The notes: a model not told the origin generated them from the letters alone. Positions 7,561-13,742 are shown, counted from the first letter of the stretch. The stretch is DNA of 19,131 nt from Hydrogenophilales bacterium RIFOXYD1_FULL_62_11 (GCA_001802655.1 MGZO01000013.1:1-19131); one strand, 5' to 3'. Made by a program: numbers and translations.

Positions 7561-8538
7561 TCACTGCCCCGACACGTCGATCTGGAAGCAGGCCTGGAAG
7601 CTCGAACGAGCAGCTTCCATCTCCACCGGAGGCATGCCGCCCATGATGCGATTGAAGGCGAACCACGCCGGCGAACGCCCCTGGGAGGACAACCCGTCGA
7701 AGTAGACCGCCGCCTCCACCATCTCGATCAGCTCACCGGTACTCATGGTGACCTGCGACTGGCGCTGGTTGTAGGGCGCGCGGATCATGTTCGCGAACTT
7801 CACGAACGCACTCAGCGCTTCCTTGACCTGGTTGGGGAACCGGGCCTGCAGGATGCCCACTTCCTCTGCCTCGTTGGGATAGTCGATCTCGAACTTGAAG
7901 AACCGACGCATCGTCGCGGAGTTGAGGACGTTGGTACCCACGTAGCCGCCGGATTCATCGCCGTAGCCCATGGTGTTGTCGGCCGCGTACACGAGGAACC
8001 CGCGCTTGGCCTTCACCACCGTTCCATCGTCCGTGACCAGTAGGCCGCGGTCGATGATGTCGTGCATGGCGATGAGGTCGGCTTCATCCATGGCGGAAGG
8101 CTCATTGAGCACCACCGGATAGCCTTCCTGCATCGCGATGACGAGCGGACCGGGCTGATTGATCCAGCCGCCTTCACCGTCGGGCACCATCTTGGAGATG
8201 TAATCCGAGAGGGGAACGCGGCGGTTGCAGGTCAGGGTCAGCACCGGCACGCCGAGGCGCGCGAAGAACTGCTCCGGGGCCGTGGTCTTGCCGGCGCCCT
8301 TCGGGCCACCGATCCAGACACCGCGACGAGCATCCGTTTCACTGCGGGACCATTCCCGATTCCAGGACAGGCCAAGGGTCATGAACAGGTCCTTGTTGAA
8401 CCGGAACGTGTCCATCACACGCGGCAGCAGGGGGTGATTCTGCTGGCCGTCGTAGGCCACCATTTCATGCGGTGCGGACTCGACACCCGGGACGGACCCG
8501 GCAAAAGCAACCGCAATCTTGGCTTTGATCGTATTCAT
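7561..8538 (-). CDS. CobS/MoxR-like AAA+ ATPase
   Basis: This 325-aa protein is an ATPase of the MoxR/CobS branch. Walker A is GGPKGAGKTT (77-86). The Walker B strand reads PVVLNEPSAMD, with Asn145-Glu146 in place of the usual Asp-Glu. Sensor 1 is ADNTMGYGDESG (N188), very close in form to the CobS segment ATANTVGLGD. The region NSATMRRFF (R211/R212) fits the arginine finger site. Such ATPases form hexamers and work with VWA proteins to fold, load or remodel a target. No cobN or other cobalamin gene is nearby, so cobalt chelation is unlikely. The start ATG has AGGAGA about five bases upstream, within leader B. Hydrolysis may be slow or altered because of the Asn in Walker B. Confidence 0.92.
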   Translation of the reverse strand: MNTIKAKIAVAFAGSVPGVESAPHEMVAYDGQQNHPLLPRVMDTFRFNKDLFMTLGLSWNREWSRSETDARRGVWIGGPKGAGKTTAPEQFFARLGVPVLTLTCNRRVPLSDYISKMVPDGEGGWINQPGPLVIAMQEGYPVVLNEPSAMDEADLIAMHDIIDRGLLVTDDGTVVKAKRGFLVYAADNTMGYGDESGGYVGTNVLNSATMRRFFKFEIDYPNEAEEVGILQARFPNQVKEALSAFVKFANMIRAPYNQRQSQVTMSTGELIEMVEAAVYFDGLSSQGRSPAWFAFNRIMGGMPPVEMEAARSSFQACFQIDVSGQ

Positions 8539-8588
8539 TGGATTCTCCTGAGAGAACCCTCCCCCGTCGGGAGAGGGTCCCGATGGGG
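8539..8588 (-). promoter_or_regulatory. Short leader B (before AAA+ gene)
   Basis: The transcribed strand has the stem ACCCTCTCCC / GGGAGGGT with loop GACGG. Next comes TTCTC-TCAG-GAGAA (8543-8556), which pairs the Shine-Dalgarno GGAGA. This is the short form: the CA-rich box and the upstream hairpins are absent because the stop of the previous gene is directly adjacent. Confidence 0.65.
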
Positions 8589-9089
8589 TTAGGCAGCCTT
8601 GGCTGCCGGTGCGTTGAGGCCGAGTTCGTTAACCGCGGCCTTGTAGATCTTGAGTTGCTGCCGGTCCGGATACTGCTGAGCGTCGACCCACCAGGTGGGC
8701 GCACGCTTACGCAGGTTTTCGATGACCATCTCCGGGTCCGTGAAGCCTTCAACCACAAGGCAGTCATGGAAGGAGAACGGAGCAGTGGGATCGCCCAACA
8801 TCCACGTCCAGTAGTCGATCTGCTGGCGGGTGTTGGTGCAGCTCGGGAAGGTCTCCTCCCAGTCCGCCAGTAGCGCACGGTGAAGGATGAGGATTCCGTC
8901 GTGGCTCCACGCCTCGTCGTTGCCGACGCCCGGCAACTCCCGGTACCGCTGCTTGAAGGCGATCTTGCGCATCAGCTTGATGCGAAGTGCCTTCTGCTTG
9001 GGTGAGGGACCAAAGTCCCGGCGAGTAGAGCAGCTCTTGGATGGCGCCACCGTCTCCGGCGCGACATCGAACATGAACATCTGTTCCAT
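8589..9089 (-). CDS. Hypothetical protein, 166 aa
   Basis: It runs from an ATG at 9089, with CGGAG about nine bases upstream, to a TAA just before leader B of the ATPase gene. The N-terminal 30 residues are probably flexible. Then a basic stretch (SPKQKALRIKLMRKIAFKQRYREL) leads into a Trp-rich globular part (TRQQIDYWTWMLGDP, RAPTWWVDAQQYPDRQQ). The tail ends NAPAAKAA. No family is recognised. The basic segment could bind nucleic acid, but there is no motif to show it. It lies directly upstream of the AAA+ module, separated by leader B only. Confidence 0.82.
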   Translation of the reverse strand: MEQMFMFDVAPETVAPSKSCSTRRDFGPSPKQKALRIKLMRKIAFKQRYRELPGVGNDEAWSHDGILILHRALLADWEETFPSCTNTRQQIDYWTWMLGDPTAPFSFHDCLVVEGFTDPEMVIENLRKRAPTWWVDAQQYPDRQQLKIYKAAVNELGLNAPAAKAA

Positions 9090-9156
9090 CGTGATGTCTC
9101 CGAAAAGAAAACGGAGACATCCCCTGCGGGGATTGTCCCCGCGTGGGTGATGTGTG
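9090..9156 (-). promoter_or_regulatory. Structured leader C
   Basis: Transcript order: CACACATCACCC box, arms CCC-ACG-CGGGG and CCCC-GCA-GGGG with the competing inner hairpin GCGGGG-ACAAT-CCCCGC, then the stem ATGTCTCCG / CGGAGACAT (9094-9120, nine perfect pairs, A/U-rich loop) that fully buries the Shine-Dalgarno GGAG. This is the clearest case of a blocked ribosome site in the window. Confidence 0.8.
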
Positions 9157-9161
9157 TTGGA

Positions 9162-9299
9162 TCAGCGCTTGCTGGTCTTACGCTCCAAACGCCGTACGTT
9201 GCGATCCGATATTTCGGGCCGGATCACGGGGTACGGAATGGATGGGGCGGCATAGGCCAGGAGCCGCAAGGCGGCTTCCGTCGCTACTTTGATGATCAT
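9162..9299 (-). CDS. Small protein, 45 aa
   Basis: A short frame (45 aa) starts with the ATG at 9299 and ends with TGA at 9162, five bases before the leader of the next gene. AAGGAG lies about seven bases upstream. The peptide begins MIIKVATEAALRLLAYAAPS, continues PYPVIRPEI and ends in a very basic tail (SDRNVRRLERKTSKR). The first 20 residues could form an amphipathic or weakly membrane-seeking helix. It has its own full copy of the structured leader (D), which argues that it is a real gene. No homologue is recognised. Confidence 0.75.
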   Translation of the reverse strand: MIIKVATEAALRLLAYAAPSIPYPVIRPEISDRNVRRLERKTSKR

Positions 9300-9397
9300 C
9301 GGTGTCTCCTTGGAAGAAGGGACACCGCCCGCTAGGGGAGATGTCCCCGAGTGGGTGTGTGTGAGGCGTGCCGGCCTCGTCGGATCGCTCTGAGAGC
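9300..9397 (-). promoter_or_regulatory. Structured leader D (before 45-aa gene)
   Basis: Transcript order: hairpin b (GCTC-TCA-GAGC, 9387-9397), hairpin a (GAGGC / GCCTC, 9363-9378), the CACACACACCC box, arms CCC-ACT-CGGGG and CTCCCC-TAG-CGGG with a competing GGGG-ACATCT-CCCC, and the stem CGGTGTC / GACACCG (9300-9327), whose 3' side reaches into the AAGGAG site. Regulated translation of the 45-aa gene is inferred. Confidence 0.7.
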
Positions 9398-9587
9398 TGA
9401 TGGGGTCACATTAGCGCGTCTGGCCCGAGCTGGGCACCGTCTAGCCGGCACGATTTCGGGGCCGGTTGGAAGTTGGCGCGGCCGGCGGACGGCCTTGCAT
9501 GGGTCTCGTGTGGGGGCTTTGTGCAGGACCGCCGGGGCGATCCTCCAGAAAGCCCCGACCCGAAGGTCGGAGCGTGGGGCATGGGGG
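9398..9587 (-). other. Non-coding gap between 208-aa and 45-aa genes
   Basis: No convincing gene. Besides the terminator at 9546-9580, it has an 8-bp inverted repeat, GTGCCGGC (9369 region) with GCCGGCAC (about 9442-9449), which encloses hairpin b and a TAATGT that could be a -10 box on the minus strand. No matching -35 is seen. Confidence 0.35.
9546..9580 (-). terminator. Terminator-like hairpin after 208-aa gene
   Basis: On the minus strand CCGACC-TTCG-GGTCGG is a stem with a stable UUCG-type loop and is followed by GGCTTTCT. Flanking GCCCC and GGGGC can add an outer stem. The T-run is short, so termination strength is uncertain. Confidence 0.6.
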
Positions 9588-10214
9588 CTACTGGGTCGGT
9601 GCAGCAGCCGTCGGGGTAGAGGATGTGGCAGCGGGGCTGGCCGGGGGGAAGATCCAGCTGTCCGGCCCGTCTTGCCAATCAAGCGTGGCGCACCGCTCCA
9701 GGAAGTCCTTCATGGACTCACCCTCACGGCGCTCGTAGTGATCGAGATAGGTGACCAAAGCACCATCCAGATGCACCGCGTGGGCCACATACTCCTCCAG
9801 CGGTGTGTCCTCATGCAGCTCGGCGATGGCCTCGCGGGCGACAGTGTCGAAACTAACTTCGATGTCGGCGTGAGGCTGGTCCATTTCCTTCTGGCGGCCA
9901 TAGACCGTGCACAGCAGATCCCCGTCCTTGTCCCACAGGTGGATCGACAGGTTGCGGGCGGTGATCCAGGTGCTCGATCCGCTGGCCAGCTGGTACCCAC
10001 CCTCGCCTTCCGGCAGGAGGTGGAACTGACTGTCCAGCGCAGCGCCCACGATGGTGGCGCCGGGGTAGGCGTCCAGGCACTGCTCAATCGCATGGCCAAT
10101 GTCGTCGGCCATGCACGTCCAGAGCTGGGCTGCGTCGGGATCACGGGCCTCGGCCGGGTGGTGCCCGGCATCGAGGTACATGACCCGCCAGGGGTAACCG
10201 TCATTGTTCTGCAT
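9588..10214 (-). CDS. Hypothetical protein, 208 aa
   Basis: The ATG at 10214 has GGAGGAG six bases upstream, which fixes the start although the frame is open further. The protein begins MQNNDGYPWRVMYLDAGHHP and has several acidic and aromatic patches. Strands such as TWITARNLSIHLWDKDG suggest an alpha/beta fold. The last 25 residues (FPPASPAATSS...) are a Pro/Ala/Ser/Thr tail that is probably unstructured. No catalytic motif is evident. A perfect 10-bp hairpin stands between it and the 68-aa gene upstream, and a terminator-like hairpin follows it. Confidence 0.82.
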   Translation of the reverse strand: MQNNDGYPWRVMYLDAGHHPAEARDPDAAQLWTCMADDIGHAIEQCLDAYPGATIVGAALDSQFHLLPEGEGGYQLASGSSTWITARNLSIHLWDKDGDLLCTVYGRQKEMDQPHADIEVSFDTVAREAIAELHEDTPLEEYVAHAVHLDGALVTYLDHYERREGESMKDFLERCATLDWQDGPDSWIFPPASPAATSSTPTAAAPTQ

Positions 10215-10251
10215 AGAGACTCCTCCAGCACGTGGCTGGCTTGAATGTGAA

Positions 10252-10274
10252 GCCGCCCGGAGAGTCCGGGCGGC
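10252..10274 (-). terminator. Perfect 10-bp hairpin between two orphan genes
   Basis: The stem GCCGCCCGGA / TCCGGGCGGC with a 3-base loop lies eight bases after the 68-aa gene's stop and 38 bases before the next ATG. The tail TTCACATT is only partly T-rich. A second small stem, CCAGC / GCTGG, follows directly before the GGAGGAG site. It could be a terminator, an mRNA-end stabiliser or a variant leader. Confidence 0.5.
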
Positions 10275-10281
10275 GTTGAGG

Positions 10282-10488
10282 TCAGTAGTGGCGGCGGCCG
10301 CGTGCTGCGGCCGCACTGATGTCGCGACTCTGGTGGGTCAGCTCTTGCACGAGCATGTCCAGCAGTCGATCGGTGGTCTCATCAAGGCGATCACGGCACG
10401 TGGCGTCATCCGGGGTCTTCTTGAGCTGTTGCCTCAGGCGCTTGCGCTCCTGGTTAAGGGCAATTGCCTGAGTCATCAGACCGCGCAT
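10282..10488 (-). CDS. Small helical protein, 68 aa
   Basis: The ATG at 10488 overlaps the last 13 bases of the 125-aa gene and has GGAGG about seven bases upstream, so translation is coupled. The protein is very rich in Arg, Lys, Gln and Leu, and most of it (QAIALNQERKRLRQQLKK, then CRDRLDETTDRLLDMLVQELTHQ) looks like a two-helix coiled coil. The tail AAAARGRRHY is basic. It could be a small dimerising or nucleic-acid-binding protein. The family is not recognised. Confidence 0.72.
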   Translation of the reverse strand: MRGLMTQAIALNQERKRLRQQLKKTPDDATCRDRLDETTDRLLDMLVQELTHQSRDISAAAARGRRHY

Positions 10489-10853
10489 GCGAGCACCTCC
10501 AGGCGGTCATCCCGCCGTTCGGATGCATCGCACCGCGCCCGCAGCCAGTGGGTGTAGTCCTGGGCGTACGTCCGCAATGAGGCCGGTCGTTGCCAGTACA
10601 CCTGCTGGCCCGAAGGCAAGTCCCAGAGCACCGGCACCGTGCTGAATTCACCTTCCGCCAGCAGGCGGTCGACGTACTCATTCACGGCGTCGGGATCGGG
10701 GGAGCTGGACGGAAACGCAACCGTTCCACGCCAGGCGCGGGGGTCACGCAGGTCCAGCACCCTGCCCTGCAACGGGGCCTCCCAGTTGCCTGGGTGCTCC
10801 GTTGACCGGGGCCACCTTGCGGCACCGACCGGTGTTCCGACGGCCGGGCTCAT
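10476..10853 (-). CDS. Hypothetical protein, 125 aa
   Basis: The start ATG at 10853 overlaps the stop of the 244-aa gene as ATGA, so the two are translated together. The frame is open upstream, but only through the other gene. The protein begins MSPAVGTPVGAARWPRSTEH, with a segment VNEYVDRLLAEGEFSTVPVLWDLP and a Tyr/Trp/Arg-rich C-terminal half. No family is recognised. It is the middle of a three-gene overlapping block (244 aa, 125 aa, 68 aa), which suggests that the three products are made in fixed proportion. Confidence 0.8.
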   Translation of the reverse strand: MSPAVGTPVGAARWPRSTEHPGNWEAPLQGRVLDLRDPRAWRGTVAFPSSSPDPDAVNEYVDRLLAEGEFSTVPVLWDLPSGQQVYWQRPASLRTYAQDYTHWLRARCDASERRDDRLEVLACAV

Positions 10854-11584
10854 GCGGCCAGCCGCAGTGAAGCCACGGTCTGATCGCACCAGAAGCCCGA
10901 CACCGTGTCCAAACGCCAGTGACGGTCCTTGCCATCCAGTCCCATCCCGCCGTGACCCAGCTCGAAGAGCCAAGCCAGGCCGGCCAGGTATTCGGATTGG
11001 CCATCCGCGCCGTCCCGATCCTGGGCCAGCTTGAGCTGGTAGTAGTCCGGGCGGACGCGGCCATAGGCAACCTCACCCTGGATGAGCGACAGAAGCCCCT
11101 TCTCCAGCAGATAAGGCGTGAGCGTGTGCTCAGCCATGGCGCGCCGGTCGTGGTTCTGATCACCCGGGTCCGGGGTGTAGCGCTCATCGAGCATCGCCGT
11201 CAGGCGGGGCGCGTCGACATCACCGATGTCCACGGCACCGTCCAGCAGCTTGCGATAGGCCGAAATGTAGCTTTCAGCCTTGACCGACCGGCCACGCAGG
11301 CGGGTCATCTCCGACTCGGCGTAGCACGAGGCAACGATCACCTGGCGCATGACGTCCGATCGCGAACCGCCAAACTGCATGGACCAGTGGCGGGCACGAC
11401 GACCGGCATGGTCGAAGTCGTTGTTGCTGCCGTGCTCGACGAAGACCAGGTAGCCGCCTTCGGCCCAGCGGTACTTGAGGAAGTCGTCCTCCTGCACCGC
11501 GGGGACGAGGGTACGCAGCGCCTGGAATGCCTTATGTCCGTCCAGCTTGACCGCGAAGTGGCGGTATTCGATTTCAGTGCTCAT
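10850..11584 (-). CDS. Hypothetical protein, 244 aa
   Basis: The ATG at 11584 has AGGAG eight bases upstream within leader E. The protein starts MSTEIEYRHFAVKLDGHKAF, then continues with KYRWAEGGYLVFVEHGSNND, an alpha/beta pattern, and a helical centre (SYISAYRKLLDGAVDIG). The C-terminal part is rich in Gly, Trp and Asp (LFELGHGGMGLDGKDRHWRLD). No known active-site motif is visible. It heads an overlapping block of three orphan genes, and its stop overlaps the next ATG. Confidence 0.83.
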   Translation of the reverse strand: MSTEIEYRHFAVKLDGHKAFQALRTLVPAVQEDDFLKYRWAEGGYLVFVEHGSNNDFDHAGRRARHWSMQFGGSRSDVMRQVIVASCYAESEMTRLRGRSVKAESYISAYRKLLDGAVDIGDVDAPRLTAMLDERYTPDPGDQNHDRRAMAEHTLTPYLLEKGLLSLIQGEVAYGRVRPDYYQLKLAQDRDGADGQSEYLAGLAWLFELGHGGMGLDGKDRHWRLDTVSGFWCDQTVASLRLAA

Positions 11585-11648
11585 TGCATACTCCTGTTGA
11601 AAGGGAGCACGCCCCGTGCGGGGGCGTGGCCCCCAGAGGGTTGATGGA
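11585..11648 (-). promoter_or_regulatory. Structured leader E
   Basis: Transcript order: arms CCC-TCT-GGGGG and CCCC-GCA-CGGGG with the competing GGGGG-CCACG-CCCCC, an outer GCACGCCCC / GGGGCGTGC stem, then CTCC-loop-GGAG, where the loop ends in UUUCAACA. The CA-rich box is reduced to CATCAACCC because the upstream stop lies close. Confidence 0.7.
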
Positions 11649-11966
11649 TCAGTTGTCGTCGGCGTCGACGGGGTTGTGCTCGCCGTCTTCGTCTTCGTCT
11701 TCGTCTTCGTCTTCGAGGTCGTCGAGGAACCAGATGGCCTGGACCGTGTCATCTTCCCAAGCCTTATCCGTCACGACGTAGCCCAGCTTGTTGACGATCT
11801 TGAAGCCCGGAAGGGCGTACCAGTTGTTGTCGTCGCACTCCACGACCGTCCAGACGGTGTTGAGGGGGAGGTTGACGACCTGGCTGTGCTCGAAGAGGTC
11901 ACCGCTGTCCTGGGCGCGTGCGCCCCACTGATCGCGGAAATCGTCTTCACTGATGGTGATGCTCAT
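11649..11966 (-). CDS. Acidic protein, 105 aa, with Asp-Glu repeat tail
   Basis: It starts with the ATG at 11966 (GGAG about seven bases upstream, in leader F) and ends with TGA at 11649. Residues 1-80 look like a small beta-rich domain (SQVVNLPLNTVWTVVECDDNNWYALPGFKIVNKLGYVVTDK split over several strands). The C-terminus is extremely acidic, with an (Asp-Glu) repeat made by a 6-bp tandem repeat, then GEHNPVDADDN. Acidic tails of this kind can mimic DNA or bind basic partners; here that is only a possibility. The first half resembles the general form of small plasmid or phage proteins of unknown role. No family is named. Confidence 0.82.
   Translation of the reverse strand: MSITISEDDFRDQWGARAQDSGDLFEHSQVVNLPLNTVWTVVECDDNNWYALPGFKIVNKLGYVVTDKAWEDDTVQAIWFLDDLEDEDEDEDEDGEHNPVDADDN
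11685..11714. repeat. Tandem 6-bp repeat, five units
   Basis: Five perfect units of GTCTTC on the plus strand (GAAGAC on the coding strand) lie inside the 105-aa gene and encode its Asp-Glu run. As a 6-bp unit it can change length without a frameshift. Confidence 0.9.
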
Positions 11967-12030
11967 GGGATTGCTCCTGTTGAAGAACGGAGCAACCCCG
12001 ACGGGGAATGCCCCGTTCGGGTGGTGTGTC
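11967..12030 (-). promoter_or_regulatory. Structured leader F
   Basis: Transcript order: CACACC box, CCCG-AA-CGGGG, linker CATT, CCCC-GT-CGGGG, then TTGCTCC / GGAGCAA with loop GUUCUUCAACA, which buries the Shine-Dalgarno. The inner arms can form CGGGG-CATT-CCCCG instead. This is the type example of the leader and joins directly to structured element copy 1. Confidence 0.8.
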
Positions 12031-12090
12031 TGGCTGGCGGCCAGTGCGCTGGCTCATGGAGCCTTTCCCCAGCCGGGGGGCTGGCGAAAG
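12025..12090 (-). repeat. Three-hairpin structured element, copy 1
   Basis: In plus-strand notation: hairpin a CTGGC / GCCAG, hairpin b GGCTC-atg-GAGCC, hairpin c CTTTC-c-CCAGCC / GGCTGG-c-GAAAG with a GGGG loop. It has the same order and spacing as the copies near 14.93, 16.79 and 18.50 kb, and lies directly upstream of a structured leader. Confidence 0.8.
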
Positions 12091-12140
12091 AGTCCTCGAA
12101 CCACTGAAGCCATCGTAGAACGGTCGGAGGATCCATCCCA

Positions 12141-12152
12141 CCGGTTAACCGG
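12141..12152. other. Perfect 12-bp palindrome
   Basis: CCGGTTAACCGG lies between the methyltransferase stop and element copy 1. It may be an operator or only the tip of a local hairpin followed by GCCC-loop-GGGC. There is no other copy in the window that I can see. Confidence 0.4.
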
Positions 12153-12177
12153 CCCTTCTTGGGGCACGGTTGGAACA

Positions 12178-12201
12178 CCCGGGCTGCGTAAGCAGCCCGG
12201 G
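12178..12201 (-). terminator. 10-bp hairpin after methyltransferase gene
   Basis: CCCGGGCTGC-TTAC-GCAGCCCGGG is a perfect stem nine bases after the methyltransferase stop. The tail TGTTCC is poor in T, so it may be a weak terminator or a 3' stabiliser. Confidence 0.55.
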
Positions 12202-12209
12202 GTCCATCT

Positions 12210-13673
12210 TCAAGCCGCCTGGAAAAGCGGCATCGTCGCCTCCTGGTCGGGAGCGGCCTTGACCACGGCGGGTAATACCGCCTTGGCCTTGACCAACCCC
12301 TTGCCCAGTGCCTGGCCCAAGTGCTCACCCAGCTGGCGGAACGCCGGCCAGATGACGCTCTGTCCCAGGATCTCGTGAGCGAAGGTGCGACTGGTCACGC
12401 CTTCGATCATCGACTCGGGGATGCCCTTCAGCCGAGCGTGCTCGGTAGGAGTGAACAACCGCATCAGCTCGGGCTTGGTCGGGTGTTGGACCTTCCCTTC
12501 AGTGCTGCGATTTTTCTGGTACCCCGTACCCAGGGTGCCAACTCGGGTCGCATCAGGTGTCACCACCTGCATCTTGAAGCCCTTGCCGGCGGCCTGGTCG
12601 CGCACCTCCTTGTCCTTGAGGTACTGCATCGGCGACCACATCGGGTCATCCTCAGCAATCGGCTCAAGCACATCAGCGATCGTCTGCTGGGCCTTGGGTG
12701 GCGGCACCATGGCCGCCAGGTCCAGATCCACGCCCTGGGTGACCGCGACCAGTACACGCCGCGGACGCGCCTCGATGACGTAGTCCTCGCCGTGCAGCTC
12801 GCGTTCCTGCACGTCGTAGCCCAATTCCTTGAGCTGCGTGCGCAGGATCGATGCCGAAGCCGTGGACCAGTACGGCATCACGTTCTCCAGCATGACTGCA
12901 CAGGGATTGACCCGGGCAATGAGTGCGATGAACGCGGCGATCAAGTGCCCCGCCGTTTCATCGTCCTCCGCCTTGGCCAGCCCCTTCTTGGCACGACCGG
13001 CCATGGACGCTGCCGTACACGGCAGACCGCCCTCCAACAGCACCGGACGCTGCAACCGGGACAGGGTGAACTCATCGGCGAAGGCCAGCTGCTGAAGCGG
13101 CATGGCCAAACCTACGGTCTCCTCATCCCAGGCATCGTTGGCATGCGCCGCTTGGTTGATGACTTCCTCGCGGATCTCGCAGGCCCACAGCAACTTGGGC
13201 TTGAAGCCCGCCTGCCGCAGTCCCACGTGAAGCGCGTTGGACAGCACCCCGATGCCGTGTGACACGGAGGCCACCGTCATCGTGCGGTGCTCGATCGCCG
13301 CTTCCAGCCGGCGACGTCGTTCGGCCTTCTTCACCTCGACCGCGTCGGCCAGGATGTGGATCTCCCCGTTGAGCATGACCACCCTGACGGTGTCCATGCC
13401 AACGAATCGATCCAGCAGCTCCTTGCTGTTGAGGTCGATGACGGGAAGCGTGCGATCAGCCTTGGTCTTGGCCGAGACCAGTCGCACGCCGCTATCGTCG
13501 ATCTTCAGCACCACCTTCATCTCACCGTCCGGTGCGGACACCGTGTAGCGGGCGCCGGGGGCGAAGCCGGCCCTGCTGGGGAAGATCCCTTCGAGCCACA
13601 GGCGCGGCGCACCCTTGTTGACGCCCAGCTTGCGAACCAGCGTGGCGACCAGACGTGTTGCCTTGTAAGCCAT
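12210..13673 (-). CDS. Divergent C5 cytosine DNA methyltransferase
   Basis: This 487-aa protein should methylate cytosine at C5 in DNA using AdoMet. Motif IV has the catalytic Pro-Cys (EGGLPCTAASMAGRAKKG, C219), motif VI is ENV (263-265), motif VIII is EARPRRVLV (about 301-309), motif IX is LFTPTEHARLKGIPE, and motif X is LGQSV (436-440). Motif I (ASVSHGIGVLSNAL, 135-148) lacks the usual F-x-G-x-G-G. An extra N-terminal part (1-110) contains RLWLEGIFPSRAGFAPGARYTV split as a beta-barrel-like pattern resembling SymE-type AbrB folds. No restriction endonuclease gene is beside it, so it is an orphan enzyme, perhaps for protection of the element or for regulation. The ATG at 13673 has AGGAG about eight bases upstream in leader G. 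The family call is firm; target site unknown. Confidence 0.88.
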   Translation of the reverse strand: MAYKATRLVATLVRKLGVNKGAPRLWLEGIFPSRAGFAPGARYTVSAPDGEMKVVLKIDDSGVRLVSAKTKADRTLPVIDLNSKELLDRFVGMDTVRVVMLNGEIHILADAVEVKKAERRRRLEAAIEHRTMTVASVSHGIGVLSNALHVGLRQAGFKPKLLWACEIREEVINQAAHANDAWDEETVGLAMPLQQLAFADEFTLSRLQRPVLLEGGLPCTAASMAGRAKKGLAKAEDDETAGHLIAAFIALIARVNPCAVMLENVMPYWSTASASILRTQLKELGYDVQERELHGEDYVIEARPRRVLVAVTQGVDLDLAAMVPPPKAQQTIADVLEPIAEDDPMWSPMQYLKDKEVRDQAAGKGFKMQVVTPDATRVGTLGTGYQKNRSTEGKVQHPTKPELMRLFTPTEHARLKGIPESMIEGVTSRTFAHEILGQSVIWPAFRQLGEHLGQALGKGLVKAKAVLPAVVKAAPDQEATMPLFQAA

Positions 13674-13742
13674 GACACTCTCCTGTTGAAGAGCCACGGC
13701 GCAGCCCCGTTGCCGGGGTCTGCGCCCCGGCGGGGTTTTGAA
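13674..13742 (-). promoter_or_regulatory. Structured leader G (before methyltransferase)
   Basis: Transcript order: CCCC-GCC-GGGG and CCCC-GGCAAC-GGGG with a competing CCGGGG-CGCAGA-CCCCGG, then CTCT-UCAACAGG-AGAG, which pairs part of the Shine-Dalgarno. The CA-rich box is replaced by CAAAACC since the upstream stop is directly adjacent. Confidence 0.7.

Noticed and set aside
3697..8538. Cobaltochelatase CobST for cobalamin synthesis
   Set aside because: The ATPase and VWA proteins resemble CobS and CobT in form, but no cobN or other cobalamin gene is present and the VWA chain carries a HEVGH domain. A general AAA+/VWA machine is the safer call.
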